From Clostridium sp. M62/1 (GTDB taxonomy: Bacteria > Bacillota > Clostridia > Lachnospirales > Lachnospiraceae), in contig NZ_CP085988.1 of NCBI RefSeq assembly GCF_020736365.1, positions 3,576,001 through 3,640,000 on the forward strand: a stretch of 64,000 bases of DNA. Reading direction: 5' to 3'. Under the pieces are notes generated by a model that had not been told where the DNA came from, made no database searches, and saw only the letters and a program-made list of their open reading frames with translations. The position numbers and the translations under genes were made by a program. Positions 44,468 to 53,689 of the stretch are shown here, one piece after another (positions within the stretch are counted from its first letter, which is position 1; every line of letters begins with the position of its first letter).

Positions 44468-45334
44468 CTATAAGCCTGCATTCGTTTCTCTCTCCGCCCG
44501 GGCCTGTGCCAGAGCCGCGTTCACGAGGCGCTTTGCAAGCACTGCGGTGGTCACCGAACCGATCCCTCCCGGCACAGGAGTAGCCATAGACGCCTGTTCT
44601 CTGATGTCCTCGAAATCTACATCGCCGCACAGATGGCCGTTTTCGTCCACATTGATACCCACATCCACTACAATAGCTCCCTCTCCCACATACGTCCTGT
44701 CCACCATTTTGGCGCATCCGGCAGCTGCCACAAGAATCTGGGCGCTCCGGCAGATTTCCGGCAGATCCACAGTTCTGGTATGGCAGACTGTCACCGTCGC
44801 ATTCTCCTGCAAAAACAGCATAGCCAAAGGCCGTCCCACCACCATACTCCGGCCCACAATCACAGCGCGCCTTCCGGCTACAGGAATATCATTCAGGCGG
44901 AGGATATCCATAACCGCCTCAGCCGTGCAGGGTGCAAACCCTGTGTTATCTCCGCTGAACACCTTTGCGATGTTCACCGGCGAGATGCCGTCCAGATCCT
45001 TGAGCGGATGGATCATCCGGTCAATATCCTCCTGAACGATCTGCTCAGGCAGCGGTCTCAGGACGAGGATGCCGTCCACATCCGGGTTCTCGTTGATCTC
45101 CCGAAAGGCAGCCTTGAACTCCCGATCGCTTATATTCTCCGGAAAGGTATACTTCACCACCTCCAGCCCGAAAGCATCCATCTTCTTAACGGCGCCCTTT
45201 TCGTAAGAAATATCATCGGGCCTCTCCCCAACACGGACAATCGCAAGGCGCGGGATACGTCCCAGCTCTGAAAGCCCCTCCTGCACCTGTACCTTCAGTT
45301 TCTCAGAAACCTCTGCTCCTCGTAATGTAATCAT
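44468..45334 (-). CDS. folD: Methylenetetrahydrofolate dehydrogenase/cyclohydrolase FolD
   Basis: ATG 45334 with AGAGGAG upstream; 288 residues. The catalytic Tyr-Lys pair is in ISYEKGAVKKMDAFG, folate-binding block is DVDGILVLRPLPE, NAD(P) block is VIVGRSMVVGRP, and the family signature PVPGGIGSVT is near the C-terminus. It interconverts 5,10-methylene- and 10-formyl-THF in one-carbon metabolism. In the second motif the usual Gln of V-Q-L-P-L-P is replaced (VLRPLPE), a small departure that occurs in some Clostridia. Confidence 0.95.
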   Translation of the reverse strand: MITLRGAEVSEKLKVQVQEGLSELGRIPRLAIVRVGERPDDISYEKGAVKKMDAFGLEVVKYTFPENISDREFKAAFREINENPDVDGILVLRPLPEQIVQEDIDRMIHPLKDLDGISPVNIAKVFSGDNTGFAPCTAEAVMDILRLNDIPVAGRRAVIVGRSMVVGRPLAMLFLQENATVTVCHTRTVDLPEICRSAQILVAAAGCAKMVDRTYVGEGAIVVDVGINVDENGHLCGDVDFEDIREQASMATPVPGGIGSVTTAVLAKRLVNAALAQARAERETNAGL

Positions 45335-45441
45335 GTTTTCTCCTCTGCTCTCTGATGTCATTCTCATTTACATTTGCCCGCCTGTATCCCGGCAGCCTGC
45401 ACTTAAAAGTATCCTGTCCGCCTCCTGCTTTTCATACATTT

Positions 45442-45765
45442 TCACAGAACAGCCGCTCCGGCCGCCAGTTCCAGCAGATATACGGCCAAAATAGCGGCAA
45501 GCGCTACCACCACCAGGCTCTTTCCCCTGTAGCCCAGATATACTGCCACAGCCGTACCTCCGGCTGCAGAAAGAATATGCCCTGTGGAAAAAAATACATC
45601 CGGAAACGTCAGTGCCCCCAGCACTGCATAAGGTGTATAGTCCAAAAAGGAACGGATAAAGGGCGACTGAATCTGTTTTCTGAAAATCGTAACTGGAAGC
45701 ACCCTTGGAATATAAGTCACAAGAGCCATCAGCGCCACACAGATAAGAACTCTCTCCATCTCCAT
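45442..45765 (-). CDS. azlD: AzlD branched-chain amino acid export subunit
   Basis: This 107-residue membrane protein has three or four hydrophobic helices and the AzlD pattern LVTYIPRVLPVTIFRK followed by DYTPYAVLGALTFPDVF. AzlD works with AzlC as the exporter of branched-chain amino acids. It starts 33 bases after azlC. GAGGAAG precedes the ATG. Confidence 0.92.
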   Translation of the reverse strand: MEMERVLICVALMALVTYIPRVLPVTIFRKQIQSPFIRSFLDYTPYAVLGALTFPDVFFSTGHILSAAGGTAVAVYLGYRGKSLVVVALAAILAVYLLELAAGAAVL

Positions 45766-45798
45766 CTTCCTCTACCTCCTGATTTCTGATTCCTTTCT

Positions 45799-46524
45799 CT
45801 AGGAGAGCTCCCTCTCCTTATGTTCCTCTTCCCTGCTTGGAAATACCCAGGCTCCGGCCGCCGCTGCCGCCACTGTGGCAATAATTACTCTGAACCCGTC
45901 TGAGACAAAGGCAAACAGCGGTATATATTTCACTGCACAGTTCACAGCCACTGCCGTCAGAATCACAAAAAGCACAGGAAACGATTTTCTCGCCGCCGGA
46001 ATAATCAGGGCGATAAACATGGCATACAGAGCGATTCCCATGGCATTTTGGAGTGCCTGGGGAAGGATCGTAGAAATGCAGCCTCCCAGAAGCGTTCCCA
46101 GATTCCATCCCACTATAGGCATGGAGATAAGTCCCAGCATAAAGGGAGCAGTCAAAACCCCTGTCTGCAGAGAGCCGACCACAAATGTTTCATCTGTAAT
46201 TCCGAAGGCCATCACCAGCCGTTCCAGAGTCCCTGTCTTTTTGTCCAGCTTCTGGGACAGTGAAAGCGACATCAGCATGTACCGGATATTGATGACAAAG
46301 GTGGTGAGCGCCACCTCGAAATATCCCGCCCCCGCAAAGATCAGATTCGTCCCTGCAAACTGTCCTGCGCTGGTGAGATTGGTCAGCGAGATCACCACTG
46401 CCACCCAGACGGGAAGTCCTCCGGAAACTGCCAGAAAACCAAACGTAAAAGAAACCGGAATGTAGCCCAGACCGATGGGGATTCCGGCTTTCAGCCCTTT
46501 CTTAAAATCTCTTTTCCAGTTCAT
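45799..46524 (-). CDS. azlC: AzlC branched-chain amino acid export permease
   Basis: This 241-residue permease has about seven hydrophobic helices. Family motifs are IPIGLGYIPVSFTFG, NLTSAGQFAG, FVINIRYMLMSLSLS and the AFGITDETF block. It exports leucine/isoleucine/valine analogues together with AzlD. The ATG has only a weak ribosome site. I see no T-box or leucine-responsive element in the 100 bases upstream. Confidence 0.93.
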   Translation of the reverse strand: MNWKRDFKKGLKAGIPIGLGYIPVSFTFGFLAVSGGLPVWVAVVISLTNLTSAGQFAGTNLIFAGAGYFEVALTTFVINIRYMLMSLSLSQKLDKKTGTLERLVMAFGITDETFVVGSLQTGVLTAPFMLGLISMPIVGWNLGTLLGGCISTILPQALQNAMGIALYAMFIALIIPAARKSFPVLFVILTAVAVNCAVKYIPLFAFVSDGFRVIIATVAAAAAGAWVFPSREEEHKERELS

Positions 46525-46626
46525 ATTTCACTCAAGCCGCCTTTAAATACTCAATAAGTACGTATTATATCGCCAACCGCTCAAAATGTCCACACTTAAT
46601 CCTCAGCGCATCTGTTTTCTCCTCTG

Positions 46627-46902
46627 TCATTTTTCCCCGCTGCCGAATTTCTGAGCCCACATCTCATTGAGCCACTGCACGCCAGCCTCGATTCCCTCCT
46701 CTGAAAAAGCAAACTGAGCCCTCGTCTTCTGCTCTTCAGGGGTGGCATCAAACCCATAGGGCTCGGGCCATACCGTGACCACCAGCGCTTCCTCCCCGTC
46801 AGCTTCCCCCTTTTCCATCCTGTATCTCATTCCCCGCTCGCTCCCTGTAAAGTTTTCCTTTTTAAGGAAATTGACCGGCATCACACTCTGTCTTGTAATC
46901 AT
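46627..46902 (-). CDS. Hypothetical protein, 91 residues
   Basis: This small soluble acidic protein (start MITRQSVMPVNFLKKE, end MWAQKFGSGEK) has a GAGGGA ribosome site and the composition of a real gene. The segment VVTVWPEPYGFDATPEE and QWLNEMWAQ suggest a compact alpha/beta fold. I do not recognise a family. It stands alone between azlC and an IS110 element. Confidence 0.65.
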   Translation of the reverse strand: MITRQSVMPVNFLKKENFTGSERGMRYRMEKGEADGEEALVVTVWPEPYGFDATPEEQKTRAQFAFSEEGIEAGVQWLNEMWAQKFGSGEK

Positions 46903-46984
46903 TCTCTTTTTCCCTCTTTTCCTGTACGGCTGTCCCTCTCAGTTTACACTTCCGCCCGGTTTATTTCAAGAAGAAGGAATAATA

Positions 46985-47009
46985 AAGAATCCTGCTCCGC
47001 AGGATTCTT
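46985..47009. repeat. Perfect 25-base palindrome left of the IS110 element
   Basis: AAGAATCCTGC-tcc-GCAGGATTCTT has an 11-bp stem and lies at the edge of the IS110 left end. It may be the terminator of a neighbouring transcript or the insertion target region. Confidence 0.55.
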
Positions 47010-47059
47010 CGCCTGCGGCGGGCCGCAAAAGCGACATTTTCCTCGTATTATATAGTAGT

Positions 47060-47280
47060 AGTGTTTATAGACCCTCTCCAAGGTCTGTATGCTATACTGT
47101 TTGGAGATACTGTGGATTGGTTTCATTTTCCTACCACTTGATGGTTACGGAAAGGCTCCAACCACAGTCTCTTTGTATCGTTGTTAATCAGTTAGATACC
47201 GCATGACGGTTGATTTAGAACGAGGTTACAAGCGCAGAGAGCTCTGTGGTCCTAAACAGTATCTAAATCTATTACTAAGG
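47060..47280 (+). ncRNA. Candidate bridge RNA of the IS110 element
   Basis: The 260 bases before the transposase are non-coding and fold into two large internal-loop hairpins. The first pairs GAGATACTGTGGATTGG with CCAACCACAGTCTC (about 47103-47171, two bulges) around an inner TTTCC/GGAAA stem. The second is closed by TTAGATAC (47192-47199) with GTATCTAA (47259-47266). IS110-group elements are known to encode a bridge RNA in the upstream end with one loop for the target and one for the donor. Assignment is by position and fold only. Confidence 0.6.
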
Positions 47281-47289
47281 AGTGTTCTT

Positions 47290-48465
47290 ATGATCTACGT
47301 TGGAATTGATGTCGCTAAGGATAAGCATGACTGCTTTATCACCAATTCAGATGGCAAAGTCCTTTTTCCGGTTTTTACCATTCAGAATAACCGGGATGGA
47401 TTTGATGTTCTTTTTTCCAGGATTCAATCCTCTTCTTCAGATGTGTCCAATATAAAAGTAGGACTGGAGGCCACTGGACACTACTCTTACAACCTGCTCG
47501 GTTATCTTATTGACAAAGGTCTCCACACCTTCGTTATCAATCCGCTCCACACAAATCTTTACAGAAAAAGTCTCAGCCTTAGAAAGACGAAAACAGATAA
47601 GGTTGATGCCCGAACCATTGCTTTGATGCTCATGTCTGACGTGAACCTGAAGTCCTACTCAGATACATCATACCATAACGAGGAGTTAAAGTCACTCACC
47701 CGTTATCGTTTTCGTAAGGTTCAGGAACGCGCTCAGCTTAGACAGTCTGTTTCCAGGCTTGTTACCATTCTCTTTCCAGAATTGGAAAAACTTGTTCCTT
47801 CGCTTCATATCGCTTCTATCTACGCCCTTCTTTCCGAGTTTCCTTCTGCCGGAACGATTGCCTCCTGCCATTTGACACACCTGACGAAGCGGTTGGAAAA
47901 CGCTTCAAAAGGCCGTTACAGCCGGGAGAAAGCGATTGAAATACGGAATGCTGCCAGAGCCTCCATCGGTTCCAACATGCCTGCCAAATCTCTGGAATTA
48001 AAGCACACACTCCGGCTAATTGGTGAACTGGATTCCGAAATCTCAGAAATTGAATCCGAAATCAAACGGATCATGGATGAAATCCATTCTCCCATCCTGA
48101 CCATTCCAGGAATAGGCTACCGCATGGGCGCCATGATCCTGGCAGAGATTGGAGATTTCTCCCGCTTTGATTCGCCGGATAAGATCCTGGCATATGCCGG
48201 AGCTTCTCCATCTACCTATCAATCCGGGCAGATGGAATCCTCTTATTCCCACATGGAGAAACGGGGATCGCGCTATTTACGTTTTGCTCTGATCAATGCC
48301 ACCAAATACGTCTGCCAATGGGATGAAACTTTCGGTGCATACCTTCAGAAGAAGATTTCTGAAGGGAAACACTACAACGTCGCCATCACCCACGCCGCAA
48401 AGAAACTTGTACGGTTAATTTACGCAATGGAAAAATCCGGCAAACCTTACATAAAAACGGCATAA
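47290..48465 (+). CDS. IS110-family transposase (DEDD recombinase)
   Basis: The ATG at 47290 has AAGGAG upstream, giving 391 residues. The N-terminal RuvC-like DEDD domain is visible as YVGIDVAKDKHD (first Asp), VGLEATGHYS (Glu) and KTDKVDARTIA (Asp pair). The C-terminal Tnp2 domain (about 265-390) has the ILTIPGIGYRMGAMILAEIG block, the AGASPSTYQSGQ segment and MEKRGSRYLRFALINA with the conserved Ser. These enzymes insert circular intermediates without inverted repeats, guided by a bridge RNA. The gene is intact and probably active. Confidence 0.93.
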   Translation: MIYVGIDVAKDKHDCFITNSDGKVLFPVFTIQNNRDGFDVLFSRIQSSSSDVSNIKVGLEATGHYSYNLLGYLIDKGLHTFVINPLHTNLYRKSLSLRKTKTDKVDARTIALMLMSDVNLKSYSDTSYHNEELKSLTRYRFRKVQERAQLRQSVSRLVTILFPELEKLVPSLHIASIYALLSEFPSAGTIASCHLTHLTKRLENASKGRYSREKAIEIRNAARASIGSNMPAKSLELKHTLRLIGELDSEISEIESEIKRIMDEIHSPILTIPGIGYRMGAMILAEIGDFSRFDSPDKILAYAGASPSTYQSGQMESSYSHMEKRGSRYLRFALINATKYVCQWDETFGAYLQKKISEGKHYNVAITHAAKKLVRLIYAMEKSGKPYIKTA

Positions 48466-48642
48466 CTTTTTCTGCCCTATAACACTCTTTTAGAGCACCG
48501 ATATCCGATGCTCTGTTTGTCGTGCGATTTTCAAGGTACAACGATCTATGAAATGCGTTCCCGCAATTCATTCAAAAGTCTTCATTTTAGACTTGACTTT
48601 TAATAGTTAGTCTTTTCGCCGCAGTGCGATCCTCGCGGAGCG
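48466..48642. other. Right flank of the IS110 element
   Basis: No gene. A hairpin GAGCAccG...CGatGCTC lies at 48494-48514, and direct-repeat-like GTCTT blocks (AAGTCTTCATTTTAGACTT) at 48578-48598. The right boundary of the element is somewhere here; I could not place it because IS110 elements lack terminal repeats. Confidence 0.4.
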
Positions 48643-48685
48643 TTTTTTATATAGCAGGAAACGTGGTTTCCTGCTATATAAAAAA
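48643..48685 (-). terminator. Terminator of the mgl operon
   Basis: A perfect 20-bp palindrome with a 3-base loop: TTTTTTATATAGCAGGAAAC, then GTG, then its complement. It can terminate in both directions. It is about 165 bases after the mglC stop. Confidence 0.8.
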
Positions 48686-48851
48686 GACTGCTGCAACCCG
48701 CCCGGCAAAGCACACGTCTTAGATTCATAAAAAACTATAAATCCAATCTGTGCCCTGCCGGTCTGAGTTTACAGCAGTCCTTAAACATTCCTTATTTCAT
48801 TGTCAGTCAGTCAGGCCGGCTGTCTGTCAGCCCCTTTGTCCCTGTCAGCTA

Positions 48852-50507
48852 TTACTTCTTCTGAACGTACTTCAGACAGTCAAGCGTTACAGCTGAAAGG
48901 ATAATGATACCTGAGAATACGAACTGAAGGTTTGTATCGATACCAAGGATTGTAAGAGAGTATGTCAGAGCGGTGAAGATAAATACACCAACTACGACAC
49001 CGGAAATCTTACCAATACCGCCTGTGAAGGATACACCGCCGACTACGCAGGCTGCGATGGCATCCATCTCCCAGCCCTGTCCATAAGCTGCGGAACCGGA
49101 ACCCACCATTCTGATACACTCCAGCCAGGAGCCGAAGCCGTAAAGAATACCAGCCAGGATGAATGCACCCACGGTCACACGGAATACAGAGATACCGGAA
49201 ACTGCTGCCGCCTCTGCGTTTCCGCCGACAGCGAACAGGTTCTTTCCGAATGTGGTCTTATTCCAGATAAACCAAACAATAATCACTGCTGCTACTGCCC
49301 AGAGAATAATGGTTGGGAATCCGTTAATCTTCGGAATAATCATTCCCGGAATTGAGGATTCGATCGCACCGAAGGATACACCCTTTGTGGAATATGTAAC
49401 AAGTCCAAAGATTACAAGCATGTTTGCCATCGTTGAGATGAACGGATGCATCTTAAACTTGGCAGTGAAGAAGCCGGCAATCGTTGTGAAGAAGGTACAT
49501 AAAACCACGCACATGAATAACGCGAAGATGACTCTCACAGGAACAGGTAAAGAGGTGAAGTCAAATACATGTCCGAACACCATACCTGTGTTGATTCCCT
49601 GGTGCATGATAATGGTTGCGGTTGTCATACCCATACCAACCATACGTCCGACGGAAAGGTCTGTACCAGCTAACAGGATCAGGCCTGCAACGCCGAGAGC
49701 CAGGAACATTCGCGGAGAAGCCTGCTGAAGAATATTCAGCACGTTATTGTAGGTAAGCAGCGGAACGCCCTTTACCATTGGAGTAATGATGCACAGAGCA
49801 ATGAAAATTAAAATGATTGCAATGTACAGACCATTTCTGAGCAGGAACGCCCTGCGGTTAAAGGTGTACTTGTAGTTCTCCCATTTCTCTGCCATGGTCT
49901 CTGCGAAGGTAAATTTAGACATACGCAGAAGGTCGATCAGGTGATTCCTGTATGCAAATGCTGCATGTCTTCTGTCCTTAATCTGCTGGAAATCTTTCTC
50001 AAGCTCCATCTTGGCATCGAAAAGCCTGTTTTTATGAACATACTTTTCGTCCTTAATCTCCTGATGATCTGTAATCTTGGATAAAATATCCTTATGCTGC
50101 TTCTCAAGCTCTTCAACATGCCTGCGGTACTTTTCCTGAGCCTGAACCTTTTCCAGCTTACAGCTCTCCACCACATGCTGATAGTAATCCTTGACAAAAT
50201 GCTCCTTTAAATAAGCTTCAGCATCTGCGATGAGTTTGGAAATCTCATCTTTATTCTTAGCCTCAACTGCCTTTGCCTTTTCCAGTTCAGCTTTAAGCTG
50301 GGCAATTTTGGCATCCTTTTCTTCTTTCGTGAAGATACGATCCTTTTTCACTACATCCATGTCATTCTGAAGGGAAAGGACCTTATCTGTTCCGTCTGCT
50401 CTGAGGCTGTCGATCTTCTCCTGAATTTTGCCGACATAATCCTCTATTGGCTGGCGCAGCTTCATCTCCTGCTCAGCCGTAAGTATCTTACTGTTTTCAA
50501 CTGCCAT
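48852..50507 (-). CDS. mglC: Galactose/methyl-galactoside ABC transporter permease MglC with coiled-coil N-terminal extension
   Basis: ATG 50507 with GGGAG upstream gives 551 residues; classical MglC proteins are about 335. The first 200 residues are hydrophilic and strongly coiled-coil (KDAKIAQLKAELEKAKAVEAK, in part IAQLKAELEKAKAVE, and VEELEKQHKDILSKI). Residues about 215-550 are a BPD_transp_2 permease with about nine helices (LGVAGLILLAGTDLSVGRMVG, quoted in part; IAACVVGGVSFTGGIG). It forms the membrane channel for galactose uptake with MglA and MglB. The extension is cytoplasmic, without a signal peptide, and its role is unknown. Confidence 0.9.
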   Translation of the reverse strand: MAVENSKILTAEQEMKLRQPIEDYVGKIQEKIDSLRADGTDKVLSLQNDMDVVKKDRIFTKEEKDAKIAQLKAELEKAKAVEAKNKDEISKLIADAEAYLKEHFVKDYYQHVVESCKLEKVQAQEKYRRHVEELEKQHKDILSKITDHQEIKDEKYVHKNRLFDAKMELEKDFQQIKDRRHAAFAYRNHLIDLLRMSKFTFAETMAEKWENYKYTFNRRAFLLRNGLYIAIILIFIALCIITPMVKGVPLLTYNNVLNILQQASPRMFLALGVAGLILLAGTDLSVGRMVGMGMTTATIIMHQGINTGMVFGHVFDFTSLPVPVRVIFALFMCVVLCTFFTTIAGFFTAKFKMHPFISTMANMLVIFGLVTYSTKGVSFGAIESSIPGMIIPKINGFPTIILWAVAAVIIVWFIWNKTTFGKNLFAVGGNAEAAAVSGISVFRVTVGAFILAGILYGFGSWLECIRMVGSGSAAYGQGWEMDAIAACVVGGVSFTGGIGKISGVVVGVFIFTALTYSLTILGIDTNLQFVFSGIIILSAVTLDCLKYVQKK

Positions 50508-50525
50508 ATCTACCAATCTCCCTCA

Positions 50526-52034
50526 TTATAGGTATTTTGCACTGAGTCTTAAAAGCTCCTCCTGGTTTGTCTCCTTTGTGTTGACAATTCCAGAAAGATG
50601 ACCGTTTGACATAACTCCGATACGGTTTGTGATTCCCAGAATCTCCGGCATCTCAGAGGAAACAACAATAATGGTCTTTCCCTGTTTTGCCATTTTGATA
50701 ATCAGCTCGTATATCTCATACTTTGCGCCTACATCAATACCTCTGGTCGGTTCGTCCATCATGAATACCTGAGGACTCCTCTCCAGCCATTTTCCGAAGA
50801 TGACCTTCTGCTGGTTTCCTCCTGAAAGGCTTGAGATCATATCGTCCGGTCCCATGCATTTCGTATGCATGATCTTAATCTCCTGTGCAGTAGCCTTTAC
50901 CATTTTCTGATCGGAAAGCGCCATACCTACCTTATACTGATCCAGGTTTGCAATCGTGGTGTTAAAGGTAAGGTCTCCCTTCAGGAAGAGCCCGTTCGCC
51001 TTACGCTCCTCGGTAATCAATGCAAACCCGTGCTCTATGGCTTCCTTTGCGCTGTTAAAATTCATCAGGCGGTTTCTGAAATAGACACGCCCTGCCGCTC
51101 TGGTACGGATACCGAACATCGTTTCCAGAAGCTCTGTACGTCCTGCTCCCACCAGACCGTATAGTCCGAAAATTTCTCCCTCCCGGACATCGAATGAAAC
51201 GTCCTGAAGGTAGGGTTCAAACTTTGTAGAAAGGTGCTGAACGGACAGAATCACATCCTTTGGCGTATTGTCCACCGGCGGGAATCTGTTCTCCAGTGAA
51301 CGGCCAACCATGGCTGCAATCAGCTCGTTCATATCTGTCTCTGAGGTTTTCTTCGTCATAACCATCTTACCGTCACGAAGCACAGAAATCTCATCACAGA
51401 TCTCAAAAATTTCATCCATCTTATGAGAAATATAGATAAGAGCAATTCCCTGCTCCTTCAGCATTCTCATCATTTCAAAGAGCTTGTCAACCTCCTGAAC
51501 TGTCAGAGAGGAAGTCGGCTCATCCAGAACAATTACCTTTGAATTGTAGGAGATAGCCTTTGCAATCTCGCACATCTGCCTCTGGGATACGGACATATTT
51601 CTCATGGGCTGTGTAAGATTCACTGTCATGCCCAGCTTTCTGAACAGCTCTGATGCCTTCTTTTTCATTCGGCCTTCATCAACTACACCTAAGGAATTAA
51701 CCGGATAACGTCCAAGGAATAAATTATCAATTACATTTCTCTCCAGACACTGATTCAATTCCTGGTGAACCATTGCAATACCGTTTTCAAGAGCATCTTT
51801 CGGTCCGGAAAAGCTGATTTCCTTGCCGTCAAGGAAGATATTGCCCTCATCCTTTTGATATGTTCCGAAAAGGCACTTCATCATTGTCGACTTACCGGCG
51901 CCATTTTCGCCCATCAGGCCCATGACGGTTCCGCGCTTCACATCCAGATTGATGTGATCCAGAACCCTGTTTCGGCCGAAGGACTTGCTCATACCGCGTA
52001 TTGATAAGACGATATCATCTTTCTTATCTGCCAT
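50526..52034 (-). CDS. mglA: Galactose/methyl-galactoside ABC transporter ATP-binding protein MglA
   Basis: This 502-residue protein has two fused ABC cassettes. The first has Walker A GENGAGKSTMMK, signature SVSQRQMCEIAK and Walker B VIVLDEPTSSL. The second has a degenerate Walker A GLVGAGRTELLE, signature LSGGNQQKVIFGK and Walker B VFMMDEPTRGID. This is the standard arrangement of sugar importers of the MglA/RbsA type. AGGAG precedes the ATG. It lies 18 bases before mglC. Confidence 0.96.
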   Translation of the reverse strand: MADKKDDIVLSIRGMSKSFGRNRVLDHINLDVKRGTVMGLMGENGAGKSTMMKCLFGTYQKDEGNIFLDGKEISFSGPKDALENGIAMVHQELNQCLERNVIDNLFLGRYPVNSLGVVDEGRMKKKASELFRKLGMTVNLTQPMRNMSVSQRQMCEIAKAISYNSKVIVLDEPTSSLTVQEVDKLFEMMRMLKEQGIALIYISHKMDEIFEICDEISVLRDGKMVMTKKTSETDMNELIAAMVGRSLENRFPPVDNTPKDVILSVQHLSTKFEPYLQDVSFDVREGEIFGLYGLVGAGRTELLETMFGIRTRAAGRVYFRNRLMNFNSAKEAIEHGFALITEERKANGLFLKGDLTFNTTIANLDQYKVGMALSDQKMVKATAQEIKIMHTKCMGPDDMISSLSGGNQQKVIFGKWLERSPQVFMMDEPTRGIDVGAKYEIYELIIKMAKQGKTIIVVSSEMPEILGITNRIGVMSNGHLSGIVNTKETNQEELLRLSAKYL

Positions 52035-52123
52035 TATTCTTACTCCTGTTATGTATTTGATATAGTGATTGACCAGCGTTTACTTTTATATTTTCTGCCG
52101 GGCATTACCAGTCTTAAAAGAGC

Positions 52124-52149
52124 ATTAGGGAGAATTTCTTCTCCCTAAT
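52124..52149 (-). promoter_or_regulatory. Intercistronic hairpin between mglB and mglA
   Basis: ATTAGGGAGAA-tttc-TTCTCCCTAAT gives a perfect 11-bp stem 28 bases after the mglB stop. It has no long T-run. Such hairpins stabilise the upstream mRNA and raise binding-protein yield relative to the transporter. Confidence 0.7.
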
Positions 52150-52177
52150 AGCCTGCCCTCTCTTATTTCACCAGATA

Positions 52178-53506
52178 TTACTGACTCAGTAAAGCTGTAT
52201 AAGAAGCTGCGTTGTCTGTCTTAACCATGTTAATTGCGAACGCATCATACTGACTTGGGTTTCCAAGACGGTTTGTGATATTGGACTCTGTCTGTCCGTC
52301 TCCGCCGATGTAGTCAACCTTCAGGTTCAGAAGATCATCGTACTTCTGAAGCAGCGGCTGATAGGTGGAGCTTAAGAAGTTATCAGAAGCGTTGTAAATG
52401 TCAAGCCATACGGTCTTCTCCGGATGGGAAGCTGCGTCTAACTGGTTGGATACCGGCTCGTAAACCTTTGTGGAATCTGTGAAATCCTGGTAGTTGTCAG
52501 CTGTAACTGCTACGTTTAATGCGTAGTAGGAACGCTCGTCCTCGTTGTATACATATACATCGTCGGAGAGAACGTTTCCAGCCTCATCAGGTGTACCGAT
52601 ACCTGTGTCGATATCTACGCCGTCAAGACCGTTGCGAAGAACACGGAGTGTCAGGTAAGCCTGAACGTCAGCGTGCTGGCTGATTGTTCCGCCGTAGCCC
52701 TCTGTGATAGCTGCCACTGCATCGTTGTTTGCGTCATATCCGAAGGTTGGAACCTTGTTGTCCTTGGACCATGCGTTGAACATGGACATTCCCATACCGT
52801 CGTTGTTGGAAGCGATAACATCGATCTGATCTCCGAAAGAAGAAGCCCATGTACCGATTGCGTTGCCTGCTGTAGCTGCATCCCATGTAGCTCCTGCGGA
52901 GTTCTTCATCTCCTGGGAAGCCAGCTCTCTTACAACGTATGTCTTTCCGTTTACTTCGATGGAACCATCCTGAACTGCTGTGGAAGTTCCGTCTGTATTG
53001 ATACCAACCGGATCGCTGACAATCGCGCCGTCTTTCTCAAGGCCTGTGCCGAGAGCCTTACGAACGCCTCTTGTACGTGCGATAGAGTCATTGTGTCCGA
53101 TATCACCGATTGCCAGAACGTATCCGATGATGCCGTCGCCGTTGCGGTCGATTGTGTCGATGTTCTTCTCAATGTACTCCTTAACCATGGTTCCCTGAAG
53201 CTCAGCACCCTGGTTTGCATCGAAACCTACATAGTATGTAGAGTCGTTGAAGCTGAGAGCGTTCATGTCAAGCTCTCCTGTGGAGCTGTTGGATGGCTGA
53301 CGGTTGAACCATACTAATGGCTTGTCCTTGTTTGCCACCTCAGCATCTGCCTTGGCTCCTGTATCTCCTGCCGCAGTTGTCTCTCCTGCTGCCTCAGAGC
53401 CTGCTGCTGCAGTTGTCTGAGCTGTTTCAGATGAGCCGCCTGAGCAGCCTACAAGTCCGAAAGCCATTAAAGAAGCCATGGACAGTGCCAGAACTCTTTT
53501 CTTCAT
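52178..53506 (-). CDS. mglB: Galactose/glucose-binding lipoprotein MglB
   Basis: This 442-residue protein has a signal peptide ending in the lipobox LVGC (Cys 21), an Ala/Thr/Gly-rich spacer (about 25-60), and a periplasmic-binding type I fold (about 65-440). The galactose-binding pattern includes YVGFDANQGAELQG, DIDVIASNNDGMGM-type segment (IASNNDGMGMSMF) and FGYDANNDAVAAI. The Ca2+-type loop DRNGDGIIGY is also present. It delivers sugar to MglA/MglC at the outer face of the membrane. GGGAGG precedes the ATG. Confidence 0.95.
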   Translation of the reverse strand: MKKRVLALSMASLMAFGLVGCSGGSSETAQTTAAAGSEAAGETTAAGDTGAKADAEVANKDKPLVWFNRQPSNSSTGELDMNALSFNDSTYYVGFDANQGAELQGTMVKEYIEKNIDTIDRNGDGIIGYVLAIGDIGHNDSIARTRGVRKALGTGLEKDGAIVSDPVGINTDGTSTAVQDGSIEVNGKTYVVRELASQEMKNSAGATWDAATAGNAIGTWASSFGDQIDVIASNNDGMGMSMFNAWSKDNKVPTFGYDANNDAVAAITEGYGGTISQHADVQAYLTLRVLRNGLDGVDIDTGIGTPDEAGNVLSDDVYVYNEDERSYYALNVAVTADNYQDFTDSTKVYEPVSNQLDAASHPEKTVWLDIYNASDNFLSSTYQPLLQKYDDLLNLKVDYIGGDGQTESNITNRLGNPSQYDAFAINMVKTDNAASYTALLSQ

Positions 53507-53541
53507 AATTGATTCCTCCCTTGAAAATGTTCACTTGATTT

Positions 53542-53579
53542 GATGTGCATTTCCAACACATCTGATGTTTTATATTATA
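53542..53579 (-). promoter_or_regulatory. mgl promoter -10 and downstream operator-like dyad
   Basis: On the minus strand TATAAT (53579-53574) is followed by the dyad GATGTG...CACATC (53562-53542, 9-base spacer), which lies after the presumed start of transcription. The -35 box is poor. A repressor bound there would block mgl transcription. Confidence 0.5.
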
Positions 53580-53689
53580 AACCTTTTAGGGAAAAAGTAC
53601 ATAGAATATTCCACAATTTTTGTTTAATATTCAATTCATCCTGTGATTTTTCACCTGTATCTGTGCACAATCCCCAAGACTCCCCTTTT

